Shown: positions 18,536 to 27,281, numbered from the stretch's first letter. The stretch is DNA of 64,000 bases from Geodermatophilus normandii (GCF_003182485.1 NZ_QGTX01000001.1:2376001-2440000), one strand, 5' to 3'. The notes: generated by a model from the sequence alone, not told the origin. Numbers and translations: made by a program.

Positions 18536-19701
18536 GCGACGGCACCACCGGCGGATCCGGAGCGACGTTGCCGGGGGAGTGGGGCGACGGCACCCGGTCG
18601 GTCCACGCGGGCGACGCCCCGCCGGTGCCGGGCACCCCGCTGCGCCCCTCGCCGGTCTTCGCGGCTCCCTTCCACCTCGGCGACCAGCCGCCGCGCGCGG
18701 GCGGCGCCGACGCCTACGCCCGCACCGAGCACCCGACGTCGCGCGCCTTCGAGACCGCGGTCGGCGAGCTCGACGGCGGCCGGTGCCTGTCCTTCGCCAC
18801 CGGCATGGCGGCGATCACCGCGGCGGTGCTGGCGCTGGTGTCGGCCGGCGACCGCCTGGTGCTGCCCGCCGACGGCTACTACACGACGCGGCTGCTGGCG
18901 CGCGACGAGCTCGAGCGGCTCGGCGTGCGGGTCGAGTACGTGCCGACCGTCGAGATCGCCGACGTCGCCGCCCGCGGGGACCTCGACGGCGCGCGGATGG
19001 TCTTCCTCGAGACGCCCAGCAACCCCCAGCTCGACGTCTGCGACGTCGCCGCGGTGGCCCGCGCGACGCGCGCCGCCGGGGCGCTGCTCGCCGTCGACAA
19101 CACCACCGCCACCCCGCTGGGGCAGCGACCCCTGGCGCTGGGCGCCGACCTCACCGTGGGCGCCGACACCAAGGCGCTGACCGGGCACAGCGACCTGCTG
19201 CTCGGCCACGTCAGCACCACCTCCGACGAGGTGTTCGACCGGGTGAAGGGCTGGCGCGACCACACCGGCAGCACCCCCGGCGCCTTCGACGCGTGGCTCG
19301 GGCACCGCTCGATGAGCACGCTGGACCTGCGGCTGGCCCGCCAGGGCGAGACGGCCGCGGCCGTGGCGGCGGTGCTCGCCGGGCACCCGGCGGTGACCGG
19401 CGTGCGCTGGCCGTGGCTGCCCTCGGACCCCTCGCACGCCCTGGCGACCCGGCAGATGCTGCGGCCGCTCGGCCTGGTCTCCGCCGAGCTCGCCGACGAG
19501 ACGGCGGTGTCGCGGTTCCTGGCCGCGAGCCGGCTGTGGACCGCGGCCACCAGCTTCGGCGGCGTGCACAGCACCGTGGACCGGCGGGCGCAGTGGGGCG
19601 GGGACGCCGTCCCCGCCGGGTTCCTGCGCTTCTCCTGCGGCATCGAGGACACCGGCGACGTCGTCGCCGACCTCACCACGGCGCTCGACGCCGCCGCCTG
19701 A
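18532..19701 (+). CDS. PLP-dependent Cys/Met metabolism enzyme (cystathionine gamma-lyase/synthase type)
   Basis: A 389-residue fold-type I PLP enzyme. The cofactor Lys is the one in [16 protein letters not shown]; the phosphate-binding SFATGMAAI and substrate-binding LETPSNPQL motifs are also present. The sequence is of the Cys_Met_Meta_PP family, but whether it is a gamma-synthase, gamma-lyase or related beta-lyase cannot be settled. Its GTG start overlaps gpsA as GTGA. A phosphoesterase gene follows 4 bases later. Confidence 0.85.
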   Translation: MSDGTTGGSGATLPGEWGDGTRSVHAGDAPPVPGTPLRPSPVFAAPFHLGDQPPRAGGADAYARTEHPTSRAFETAVGELDGGRCLSFATGMAAITAAVLALVSAGDRLVLPADGYYTTRLLARDELERLGVRVEYVPTVEIADVAARGDLDGARMVFLETPSNPQLDVCDVAAVARATRAAGALLAVDNTTATPLGQRPLALGADLTVGADTKALTGHSDLLLGHVSTTSDEVFDRVKGWRDHTGSTPGAFDAWLGHRSMSTLDLRLARQGETAAAVAAVLAGHPAVTGVRWPWLPSDPSHALATRQMLRPLGLVSAELADETAVSRFLAASRLWTAATSFGGVHSTVDRRAQWGGDAVPAGFLRFSCGIEDTGDVVADLTTALDAAA

Positions 19702-19705
19702 CCGC

Positions 19706-21346
19706 GTGAGCCGCACGACCCTCGACCGTGTCCTCGCGGCGGGCCCGGTGCTGCACCGCGGCCGGGACAGCGACTACCGGGCGCTGGCCTGGGCCGGCGG
19801 GGAGCCGCACCGGGTGCGCCGCGAGCTGGTCGGGCCCACCTGGGAGCCGCCGCGGCGGGGCGCGCGGGAGATCGCCTGCCTGGCGCACGTCACCGACCTG
19901 CAGCTGGCCGACGTCTGCTCGCCGGCCCGCTTCGAGTTCTTCCACCGCTTCGAGGCCGATCCGCGCATGAGCGCGCTGGTGCCCATGCACCGGCCGCAGG
20001 AGGCGCTGACCGCGCACGCCGTCGACGCCCTGGTGCGCACCCTCAACGGCCTGGCCGGCGGACCGCGGACGGGGCGGCCGCTGCAGGTCGTCGTGACCAC
20101 CGGCGACGCGATCGACAACGCGCAGTGGAACGAGCTGGAGCTCTACCTGGCCGTGCTGCGCGGGGGAGTGGTCTCCCCGGGTGCCGGGCTGACCGCCTAC
20201 GACGGCGTGCAGGCCTCCGGCTGGCCGCACGACCTGTTCTGGCGGCCCGACGACGACGGCGGCCTGCACCACCAGCGCTTCGGCTTCCCCGCCCGGCCGG
20301 GGCTGCTGGAGGCGGCGTTCGCGGCCTTCGCCGCCGAGGGACTGCGGGTGCCCTGGCTGGGCTGCCACGGCAACCACGAGGCGCTCATCCAGGGCGTCGG
20401 CGTCCCCACGCCGGCGCTGACCGCGCTGCTCGGCTCCGGGCGCAAGCCGGTCGACGTCGACCCCGCCCTGCCGCTGGACGACGCCCTGCGGCTGTTCACG
20501 CACTCGTCCGAGGTCTTCACCACCGCGACCTCGCGGACGGTGACCTCGGTGGCCGACCGCCGGTTCATCGACCGCCGGTCCTTCGTGGCGGCGCACCTGG
20601 CCGACGGCGGGGAGCCCACCGGGCACGGGTTCACCGAGGAGAACCTGCGCGAGGGCACCGCCTACTACGCGTGGGACGGGCTGCCGGGCGTCCGGGTCGT
20701 CTGCCTGGACACCACGCGGGTCACCGGCGGCACCGCGGGCTCGGTCGACGCGGAGCAGGCGCGGTGGCTGGAGGAGCGGCTGCGCGAGGTGTCGTCGTCG
20801 GCGCCCGGTCCCGACGGCGGGCGGGTCGCCACCGGCAACGCCGACCGGCTGGTGGTGCTCTTGTCGCACCACGGGTCGAGCACGCTCACCCGCGCCGACG
20901 CCCTCGGTCGCCGGCCGACGCCCGGGGACGACGCGCTGGGTGCCCCCGAGCTGCTGGCCCTGCTGCACCGCTGGCCGAACGTCGTCCTGTGGCTCAACGG
21001 GCACACGCACGTCAGCGAGGTGCGGCCCTGGGCGCACCCGGACGAGCCCGGCCGCGGCCTGTGGGAGGTGACGACCTGCGCCGTCGTCGACTGGCCCGGG
21101 CAGGCCCGGCTGGTGGAGCTGCTCGACAACGGCGACGGCACGCTGTCGATGGTCTGCACGATGGTCGACCACGACAGCCCCGCCCGGCCGCCGGCCGCCG
21201 GGGACCCGGCCGCGCGTGACCCCGCCGCGCTGGCCGCCCTGCACCGCGAGCTCGCGGCCAACGTGCCGTGGGCGGGGCTCGGGTCGGGCCTGGCCGGCAC
21301 CCCCGCCGACCGCAACGTCGAGCTGGTGCTGCGCGCGCCCTGCTGA
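19706..21346 (+). CDS. Metallophosphoesterase, TIGR03767-like
   Basis: A 546-residue calcineurin-like phosphoesterase. Metal-binding motifs appear in order: HVTDLQLAD (residues about 52-60), TTGDAIDN, GCHGNHEA, LSHHGSS and LNGHTHVSE. The length and the PHRVRRELVG start resemble the actinobacterial TIGR03767 family. No Sec or Tat signal is present, so it is probably cytoplasmic. The substrate is unknown. It shares a transcript with the PLP enzyme and ends before a hairpin that separates it from the convergent pcs gene. Confidence 0.82.
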   Translation: MSRTTLDRVLAAGPVLHRGRDSDYRALAWAGGEPHRVRRELVGPTWEPPRRGAREIACLAHVTDLQLADVCSPARFEFFHRFEADPRMSALVPMHRPQEALTAHAVDALVRTLNGLAGGPRTGRPLQVVVTTGDAIDNAQWNELELYLAVLRGGVVSPGAGLTAYDGVQASGWPHDLFWRPDDDGGLHHQRFGFPARPGLLEAAFAAFAAEGLRVPWLGCHGNHEALIQGVGVPTPALTALLGSGRKPVDVDPALPLDDALRLFTHSSEVFTTATSRTVTSVADRRFIDRRSFVAAHLADGGEPTGHGFTEENLREGTAYYAWDGLPGVRVVCLDTTRVTGGTAGSVDAEQARWLEERLREVSSSAPGPDGGRVATGNADRLVVLLSHHGSSTLTRADALGRRPTPGDDALGAPELLALLHRWPNVVLWLNGHTHVSEVRPWAHPDEPGRGLWEVTTCAVVDWPGQARLVELLDNGDGTLSMVCTMVDHDSPARPPAAGDPAARDPAALAALHRELAANVPWAGLGSGLAGTPADRNVELVLRAPC

Positions 21347-21365
21347 GCCGGCCCTCCTGCAGGGG

Positions 21366-21391
21366 CCCGCCCCGAGCGTGCGAGGGGCGGG
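21366..21391. terminator. Hairpin between convergent phosphoesterase and pcs genes
   Basis: CCCGCCCC (21366-21373) pairs with GGGGCGGG (21384-21391) in a perfect 8-bp stem with a 10-base loop. Confidence 0.6.
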
Positions 21392-21408
21392 GGCGGGAGG
21401 GTCCTCCG

Positions 21409-22230
21409 TCAGGCGGTGCGGGCGGCGCGGCGGCGGCGGTGGGCGGCGCGGGCGGTGAGCCAGCCGCTGAAGGCCAGGTAGTACACGACGTAGGCGAAGG
21501 ACAGCACCACCACGACCCAGTGCGGGTCGGGGTACTGCAGCAGCAGCACGGCGTAGGTCACCAGCCAGACGACGGTGAGCGAGATGCTGACCTGCCACAG
21601 CGCCTCGGTCCGCGACGGGTACAGGTAGCGCACCGGCACGAAGACCAGCACCGAGCACACGACCAGCACGACGGCGACGACGACCTGCGAGAGGTCCAGC
21701 ACCACCGCGTAGAAGGCGACGACGTTCCAGTAGCTCGGGAAGCCGAGGAAGGTGTGGTCGTCGGTCTTCGCGTCCACGCGGCAGAACTGGTAGCTCGAGG
21801 CCAGCAGCGGCAGCGCGGCGAGCAGCCAGCCGACCCACGAGTGCGACAGCGCGCCGGTGGTCCACAGCAGGACGACGGGCGCGAAGACGTAGGTCAGGTA
21901 GTCGACGATGTTGTCCAGCAGCGCGCCGTCGAACCAGGGGATCGTCTCCTTGACCCGCGCGCGGCGGGCCAGCATCCCGTCGGTGCCGTCGATCCACAGC
22001 GCCGCCAGCCCGAGCCACAGCGCGGTGACGGCCTCGCCCTCGAACGCGGCGAGCACCACGAGCAGCGCCAGCACCGAGCCGAGCGCGGTGTAGGCGTGCA
22101 CCGCCGCACCGGCCAGCCGCAGGGCGAGCGGGAACCGGCGCGCCGGGGCGCCCCCGTGCTCGTCGTGCCCCTGGTGCGCCGTCGTCGCCGGAGGTCGGGG
22201 GTCCACCGGAGGGGCCGCGTTCTCCCGCAT
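21409..22230 (-). CDS. pcs: Phosphatidylcholine synthase
   Basis: A 273-residue membrane protein of the CDP-alcohol phosphatidyltransferase superfamily, predicted to join choline to CDP-diacylglycerol. The catalytic motif has the Pcs form DGx2ARx12Gx3Dx3D: DGMLARRARVKET, then GALLDNIVDYLTY. VHAYTALGSVLALL at the first helix, KTDDHTFLGFPSYWNV and FVPVRYLYPSR also match recalled rhizobial Pcs closely. About eight helices are expected. ATG 22230 is chosen; GTG 22248 would add six residues. The gene stands alone, divergent from ddl. Confidence 0.85.
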   Translation of the reverse strand: MRENAAPPVDPRPPATTAHQGHDEHGGAPARRFPLALRLAGAAVHAYTALGSVLALLVVLAAFEGEAVTALWLGLAALWIDGTDGMLARRARVKETIPWFDGALLDNIVDYLTYVFAPVVLLWTTGALSHSWVGWLLAALPLLASSYQFCRVDAKTDDHTFLGFPSYWNVVAFYAVVLDLSQVVVAVVLVVCSVLVFVPVRYLYPSRTEALWQVSISLTVVWLVTYAVLLLQYPDPHWVVVVLSFAYVVYYLAFSGWLTARAAHRRRRAARTA

Positions 22231-22301
22231 CGCGGACGAGGTTCCCACACCCGGCGGGTGTCAGCCCCGCGGGAGACGCGGGACGCGCGAGGGGCGTCGA
22301 C

Positions 22302-22307
22302 TAGGGT
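22302..22307 (+). promoter_or_regulatory. Candidate -10 element of ddl (near-leaderless)
   Basis: TAGGGT lies 8 bases before the ddl ATG, so the transcript would start at or next to the start codon. No ribosome site is visible. A short palindrome, ACACCC-GGC-GGGTGT, lies about 45 bases upstream. Confidence 0.4.
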
Positions 22308-22315
22308 CGGCCGCG

Positions 22316-23463
22316 ATGAGCGGGACAGGCAGGGTGCGCGTCGCGGTCGTGTTCGGAGGGCGCAGCGCGGAGCACGCCATCTCCTGCGTCTCCGCCGGGA
22401 GCGTGATGGCCGCGCTGGACCCGGAGCGCTACGAGGTGGTCCCGGTGGGCATCACGCGCGACGGCCGCTGGGTGCTCGCCGACGCGGGACAGCGGCTGGC
22501 CATCGACGCCGGCCGGCTGCCCGAGGTGACCGGCGGGACCGCGGTGTCCCTGGTCGGCGACCCCGCCGGGCGCGGCCTGGCCGTCCTCGACGCCGCGGCC
22601 GCGATCGGCCCCGCGCTCACCGAGGTCGACGTCGTCTTCCCGGTGCTGCACGGCGCCTACGGCGAGGACGGCACCATCCAGGGCCTGCTGGAGATGAGCG
22701 GCCTGCCCTACGTGGGCTCGGGGGTCTTCGCCAGCGCCGCCTCGATGGACAAGGAGTTCACCAAGAAGCTCCTGGCCGCCGCGGGGCTGCCGCAGGGCGA
22801 CCACGTGGTCCTCCGCGACGCCGAGGGCGCGCTGACGGCCGACCCCGACGCGCTGTCGGCCGCCGACCGCGAGCGGCTCGGGCTGCCGGTGTTCGTCAAG
22901 CCCTCGCGCGCCGGGTCCAGCATCGGCATCACCAAGGTGACCGACTGGGCGCAGCTGCCGAAGGCGGTGGCCACCGCGGCCGCCGTCGACCCGAAGGTCG
23001 TCGTCGAGGCCTCCGTGCCCGGCCGGGAGATCGAGTGCGGGGTGCTGGCCGGCCGCGACGGCGGGCCGCCCGAGGCCAGCCTGCCCGCCGAGATCCGGCT
23101 CAAGCCGGGCACCGACTGGTACGACTTCGACGCCAAGTACCTCGACGACGCCGTCGAGTTCGACGTCCCCGCCGACCTCACGCCCGAGCAGACGCGCCTG
23201 GTGCAGGAGGCCTCCCGCCGCGCCTACCTCGCGATGGACTGCGAGGGGCTGGCGCGGGTCGACTTCTTCCTCGGCGCCGGGCCCGACGGCCGCGAGCGGC
23301 TCGTGGTCAACGAGGTCAACACGATGCCGGGCTTCACGCCGATCTCGATGTTCCCGCGGATGTGGGCGGCCAGCGGGGTGTCCTACGCCGAGCTGGTGGA
23401 CCGGCTGGTCGCCTCGGCGCTGGCGCGCGCGGGCCGGCCGGGGGACCAGCGGACCCCCGGTGA
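22316..23463 (+). CDS. ddl: D-alanine--D-alanine ligase (3' end probably affected by an indel)
   Basis: ATP-grasp ligase that makes D-Ala-D-Ala for peptidoglycan. Conserved elements are FGGRSAEHAISCVSAGSV (about 14-31), HGAYGEDGTIQGLLE, KPSRAGSSIGI, and the metal site VNEVNTMPGFTPISMF near residue 330. As written, the frame has no stop until 24106 and runs into the next gene. One added G in the GGGGG run near 23440 would end the protein at TGA 23461-23463, giving a normal C-terminus and the GTGA overlap common here. The end given assumes that correction. Confidence 0.85.
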
Positions 23464-24106
23464 CCCCGGGCCGCGGCGCGGCCGTGCTCGCCGGGCTGCT
23501 CGCGCTCGTGCCCGCCACCGGCTGCACGCCCACCAGCGCCACCCCGGCGGGGGAGCCGCGGCACCCGCCACCCCGGAGACGGTGGAGGACCTCGGGGAGC
23601 TGCTGCTCGAGGAGGTGCCCTCGGGGCTGCCGCGGATCCCCGACGCCGACCTGCAGCCGCCCGCCGGCGCGAAGACCGTCGACGACGTCGCCACGTACGC
23701 CGACGACCCCGCGCGCGAGCGCATGGTGCTGCGGGAGTACGGCTACCGGCACGGCTGGGAGCGCTTCTGGGGGTCGACGACGGGGCCGCTCACCAGCGTC
23801 TTCCTCGACCAGTTCGACGACACGGCCGGTGCGGCGACCTACGCGCGGGACCTGGCCGGCAACGACGCCGAGGTCTACGACGGCGTGCTGCGGCACGACC
23901 CGTCGTCGCTGCCCGACGGCTGCAGCCTGCTCACCGTGGCCGGCGCCGACCCCGCGACGGGGCTGTCCGGCCCGGCGGCCTTCGCCTGGTGCGCGCACGG
24001 GGTGTTCAGCGTCGGCGTGACCGCCGTGGCCGACGACGAGCAGGCCGCCGCCGACGAGGTGCACGACGCCGTGCGGGCCCAGCTCGACCGGCTGCCGGCG
24101 GCCTGA
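23460..24106 (+). CDS. Lipoprotein of unknown function (frame interrupted; in-frame with ddl as written)
   Basis: From GTG 23460 one frame encodes a lipoprotein signal peptide (VLAGLLALVPATGC, lipobox Cys about residue 22). About 30 residues later the plausible coding frame is the one shared with ddl (VEDLGELLLEEVPSGLP onward) to TGA 24106. A single extra G in the GGGGG run near 23550 would join them into about 215 residues. The mature domain has VLREYGYRHGWERFW and two Cys near the C-terminus (DGCSLL, AWCAHG). No named family was recognised. Confidence 0.65.
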
Positions 24107-24113
24107 GCCGGCC

Positions 24114-24743
24114 TCAGCGCGGCGGGAGGGTGTCGCCGATGACGCCGCTGAGCACGGTGACCGGGGCGCTGTCGACGTCGGGCGGCAGCGTCACCTGCAC
24201 GTAGGCGGCGCGGTCGACCGCGGTCCAGGTGGTGGCCTCCTCGGACTGCTCGACGAACCAGGTGACCTGGTCGATCTGCAGCAGGCCCTCGCCGGCGACC
24301 AGGCCGGCCGGCTGCGGCACCCCGCACACCAGCACGACCGCCGGCTCGCCCCAGGCGGCGGCGTAGGGCGTGTCCGAGTCGACGAGCCGCGCCGGCTCCC
24401 CGGTCAGGTCGAGGGGGAGGGCCGCCATGAGCGCCGGGCAGGTCGCGTCGGCCTCGGGCGTCGGCGCGGGGACCTCGACCGGCAGCACCGGCAGGTCCTC
24501 CGCGCGCTGCGGCGCCGACGTGCCGCTGACGTCCGCCGCCGGGGCCGCGTCGTCGTCGTCGCTGCCGCCGCGGACGTTGACCAGGACGACCAGGACGACC
24601 AGGACCGGCACGACGACCGCCGTCGCGACCAGCGCGAGCCGGCGCAGCGGGTCGGGACGCCGGGCGGGCGCCGGAGCGGCCGCCGGGTCCTCGGCGGGGG
24701 TGTCCTCGGCGGGGGTGTCCTCGGCGGGGGTGTCCTCGCTCAG
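24114..24743 (-). CDS. DUF3515 family membrane-anchored protein (start uncertain)
   Basis: The C-terminal part matches the actinobacterial DUF3515 pattern: CPALMAALPLDLTGEPARLV, AAWGEPAVVLVCGV, and DQVTWFVEQ. A transmembrane helix (RRLALVATAVVVPVLVVLVV) precedes it. Its N-terminal half requires a start upstream of GTG 24611, but the open frame has no ATG, GTG or TTG there. CTG 24743 (LSED) is the first plausible start and would give 209 residues, including three DTPAE repeats. Start-codon misuse or an indel is possible. The function of the family is unknown; mycobacteria carry a homologue near ddl and thiL too. Confidence 0.7.
   Translation of the reverse strand: MSEDTPAEDTPAEDTPAEDPAAAPAPARRPDPLRRLALVATAVVVPVLVVLVVLVNVRGGSDDDDAAPAADVSGTSAPQRAEDLPVLPVEVPAPTPEADATCPALMAALPLDLTGEPARLVDSDTPYAAAWGEPAVVLVCGVPQPAGLVAGEGLLQIDQVTWFVEQSEEATTWTAVDRAAYVQVTLPPDVDSAPVTVLSGVIGDTLPPR
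24691..24736 (-). repeat. Three-fold 15-bp tandem repeat in the DUF3515 N-terminus
   Basis: A 15-base unit, GACACCCCCGCCGAG on the minus strand, is repeated three times without change and encodes DTPAE three times before the transmembrane helix. The repeat length keeps the frame, so copy number could vary without breaking the protein. Confidence 0.8.
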
Positions 24744-24747
24744 CGGC

Positions 24748-24981
24748 TCAGATGTTGACGACGGGGCAGGTCAGCGTGCGCGTGATGCCGTCGACCGACT
24801 GCACGCGGGCGACCACCAGGCGGCCCAGCTCGTCGACCGACTGCGCCTCGGCGGTGACGATGACGTCGTAGGGGCCGGTGACGTCCTCCGCCTTGGTCAC
24901 GCCGGCGATCTCACTGATCGTCGACGCCACCTGGGCGGCCTTGCCGACCTCGGTCTGGATCAGGATGTAGGCGTGGACCAC
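24748..24981 (-). CDS. Stand-alone Lrp/AsnC ligand-binding (RAM) domain protein
   Basis: A 77-residue protein that is only the effector-binding RAM domain of the Lrp/AsnC family: AYILIQTEVGKAAQV, GPYDVIVTAEA and DGITRTLTCPVV. There is no DNA-binding domain. Such single-domain members form oligomers, bind amino acids and may modulate full-length Lrp proteins. GTG 24981 has GAGGAAGG upstream. A much longer start reading into the thiL promoter region is possible but gives unlikely protein. Confidence 0.88.
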   Translation of the reverse strand: MVHAYILIQTEVGKAAQVASTISEIAGVTKAEDVTGPYDVIVTAEAQSVDELGRLVVARVQSVDGITRTLTCPVVNI

Positions 24982-25064
24982 GGGACGACCTTCCTCGGGC
25001 GACGCAGCCGGCGGCGCTCCGCCGCCGGCAGCCGGACTGGAGCGCAACCTACCGCAGTGACCCG

Positions 25065-26108
25065 GTGTGCCCGGTGACACGGCCCCGGCCCCTGGGCCCC
25101 CGCGACGACCTCGCCGACAGCGTGCGGGTCGTCGGCGAGTTCGGCGTCATCGCCCGGGTGCTCGCCCGCTCAGGGGCAGCACGGGTGGCCGAGGTCGGCC
25201 CCGGTGACGACGCCGCGGTGCTGCGCGTGCCCGACGGCCGGGTCGTGGCCACCACCGACGTCCTCGTCGAGGGGCGGCACTTCCGCCGCGACTGGTCCTC
25301 GGCCGAGGACGTCGGGCACAAGGCGGCCGCCGCGAACCTGGCCGACGTCGCCGCGATGGGCGGGGTGGCCACCGCGCTGCTCGTCGGGCTGGCCTGCCCC
25401 GCCGACACGCCCACCTCCTGGCTGGAGGGCGTGGCCGCCGGCATGGCCGCCGAGTGCGCGCCGCTGGGAGCCGCGGTCGTCGGCGGTGACACGGTGGCCT
25501 CGGCGCCCGACAGCGGGTCGGTGGTCCTGTCGGTGACGGCGCTCGGCGACCTCGGCGGGCGCGCGCCGGTCCTGCGCTCCGGGGCGCGGCCGGGCGACGT
25601 CGTCGCCGTCGCGGGGCGGCTGGGCTGGTCGGCGTGCGGGCTGGCGGTGCTGCGCCGCGGGTTCAGCAGCCCGCTGGCCGCCGTCGCCGCGCACCGCCGG
25701 CCCACCCCGCCGTACGCGGCCGGCCCGGCCGCGGCCGAGGCGGGGGCCACCGCGATGTGCGACGTCAGCGACGGGCTGCTCGCCGACGCCGGGCACCTCG
25801 CCACCGACAGCGGCGTCGTCCTGGACCTCGACCGGGCCACGCTGGTGCGTGCGACCCTGGAACCGCCGGGTCCGCTGCAGCAGGTGGCGGCGGCCCTCGG
25901 CGCCGATCCGCTGGCCTGGGTGCTCACCGGCGGCGAGGACCACGCCCTGCTGGCGACCTTCCCGCCGTCGGCGACACTGCCGGACGGCTGGGTGGCCATC
26001 GGGCGGGTCGAGGAGGGGGAGCCGGGGGTGTCCGTGAGCGGGGAGCCGGCGGCCGACGTCGCGGTCGCGGTCGGGGCGGGGAGGACCGGGCATGTCCACT
26101 TCGGCTGA
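25065..26108 (+). CDS. thiL: Thiamine-monophosphate kinase
   Basis: Phosphorylates thiamine monophosphate to thiamine pyrophosphate with ATP. The protein has 347 residues. GPGDDAAVL near residue 47, TTDVLVEGRHF, HKAAAANLADVAAMG, GGDTV and the C-terminal GGEDHALLATF are the family motifs. GTG 25065 and GTG 25074 are both possible starts, and neither has a clear ribosome site. The gene is divergent from the small AsnC protein and overlaps the acetyltransferase gene by 17 bases. The ung gene that often follows is absent. Confidence 0.95.
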   Translation: MCPVTRPRPLGPRDDLADSVRVVGEFGVIARVLARSGAARVAEVGPGDDAAVLRVPDGRVVATTDVLVEGRHFRRDWSSAEDVGHKAAAANLADVAAMGGVATALLVGLACPADTPTSWLEGVAAGMAAECAPLGAAVVGGDTVASAPDSGSVVLSVTALGDLGGRAPVLRSGARPGDVVAVAGRLGWSACGLAVLRRGFSSPLAAVAAHRRPTPPYAAGPAAAEAGATAMCDVSDGLLADAGHLATDSGVVLDLDRATLVRATLEPPGPLQQVAAALGADPLAWVLTGGEDHALLATFPPSATLPDGWVAIGRVEEGEPGVSVSGEPAADVAVAVGAGRTGHVHFG

Positions 26109-26634
26109 CGTGCGGCTGCGCGACGGGTCGGTCGCCCGCCTGCGTGCGGTGCCCTACGACGACCCGGTCGCCCGCGACCTCGTGGCCCGCGTGCAGCAGG
26201 AGTACGTCGACCGCTACGGCGGCCCCGACGAGGCGGCCGTCGACCCGGCCGAGTTCGTGCCCCCGGCGGGGGTGTTCCTCGTCGCCGAGGTCGGCGGCGA
26301 GCCGGCCGGGTGCGGCGCGTGGCGGCGGCACGGCGAGGGCGACGACCCCACCGTGGCGGAGGTCAAGCGGGTGTACGTGGCCCCCGCCTTCCGGCGGCGC
26401 GGGCTGGCGCAGGTGGTGGTCGCCGCGCTCGAGGAGTCCGCCCGCCGCGCGGGGTACCGCTCGGTCGTGCTCAACTCCGGCGACCGGCAGCCCGAGGCGC
26501 TCGCGCTCTACGAGGGCCTCGGGTACACGCCCGTGCCGGGCTACGGGATCTACGCCGGGGGCGCGGGAGCGGTGTTCCTGGGCAGGGAGCTCGGTGGCGA
26601 CGTCGACGAGGAGGAGCGGCCGTGGGCGTCGTGA
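26092..26634 (+). CDS. GNAT-family N-acetyltransferase
   Basis: A 180-residue protein with the GNAT acetyl-CoA-binding core VAPAFRRRGLAQVVVAAL (about 98-115) and the ALYEGLGYTPVPGYG end segment. ATG 26092 lies inside the end of thiL, and its own stop overlaps the following kinase-like gene. The substrate is unknown, and position offers no clear clue. Confidence 0.88.
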   Translation: MSTSADVRLRDGSVARLRAVPYDDPVARDLVARVQQEYVDRYGGPDEAAVDPAEFVPPAGVFLVAEVGGEPAGCGAWRRHGEGDDPTVAEVKRVYVAPAFRRRGLAQVVVAALEESARRAGYRSVVLNSGDRQPEALALYEGLGYTPVPGYGIYAGGAGAVFLGRELGGDVDEEERPWAS

Positions 26635-27251
26635 CGATCTCCGCGTCCTACGGCGCGGGCGGCCCGGAGGTCGGGCCGGCCGTCGCCGAGCGGCTGGGCC
26701 TGGCCTTCCACGACCGCGCGATCCCGGCGCAGGTGGCCGGCCGGCTCGGCGTCTCCCAGGACGACGCCGAGGCCAACGACGAGCGCGTGGTCCGCGGCCT
26801 GTGGCGGCTGGTCGCCTCGCTGGGCGCCATGCCCGACCCCGTCGGCGGCGTCGTCCCCACCACGGACCAGCCCGACGAGCGTGCCTACCGCGAGCACACC
26901 GAGCGGGTCCTGCGCGAGATCGCCGACGGCGCGGGCGGGGTCGTCCTCGGCCGGGGCGGGGCCATGGTGCTGCGCGACCGGCCCGACGCCCTGCACGTCC
27001 GCCTCGACGGCCCGCGCGAGGCCCGGCTGCGCGCGGCGGTGCACCGCTACGGGCGCCCGGAGGACGAGCTGCGGCGCGAGCTGGAGGCCAACGACACCAC
27101 CCGCGAGAGCTACGTCCGGCACTTCTACCGGACCGACCCGGCGGCGGCCCGGCACTACCACCTGGTCGTCGACGGGACGGCGCTGCCGCTGGAGACCGTG
27201 GTGGACCTGGTGGTGACCGCGGCGCGGGCGCGGGGGATCGGCGCGGCCTGA
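26622..27251 (+). CDS. Cytidylate-kinase-like protein
   Basis: A 209-residue P-loop protein of the cytidylate kinase-like family. It begins TISASYGAGGPEVGPAVAER (nucleotide-binding, about 4-23) and has VVLGRGGAMVLRDRP and HVRLDGPREARLRAAV in the middle. It is not the main Cmk, which is normally paired with der. GTG 26622 has a strong GAGGAGGAG site upstream and overlaps the acetyltransferase stop. The true substrate is unknown. Confidence 0.8.
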   Translation: MGVVTISASYGAGGPEVGPAVAERLGLAFHDRAIPAQVAGRLGVSQDDAEANDERVVRGLWRLVASLGAMPDPVGGVVPTTDQPDERAYREHTERVLREIADGAGGVVLGRGGAMVLRDRPDALHVRLDGPREARLRAAVHRYGRPEDELRRELEANDTTRESYVRHFYRTDPAAARHYHLVVDGTALPLETVVDLVVTAARARGIGAA

Positions 27252-27281
27252 GCGGGGCGGACCTCGCCCGGCGCACGCGAA

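Noticed and set aside
18579-19709. Second open frame inside the Cys/Met PLP enzyme gene
   Set aside because: Alternative-frame product is Arg/Ala/Gly-rich without any motif; the annotated frame has the full PLP enzyme signature.
22316-24106. Genuine bifunctional Ddl-lipoprotein fusion as a new system
   Set aside because: An intact lipoprotein signal peptide in another frame and GTGA overlap at the expected gene junction make two one-base deficits much more likely; kept as a finding, not called as a fusion.
24691-24736. CRISPR-like array
   Set aside because: Three adjacent 15-base units without spacers inside a coding frame (DTPAE repeats); it is a coding tandem repeat.
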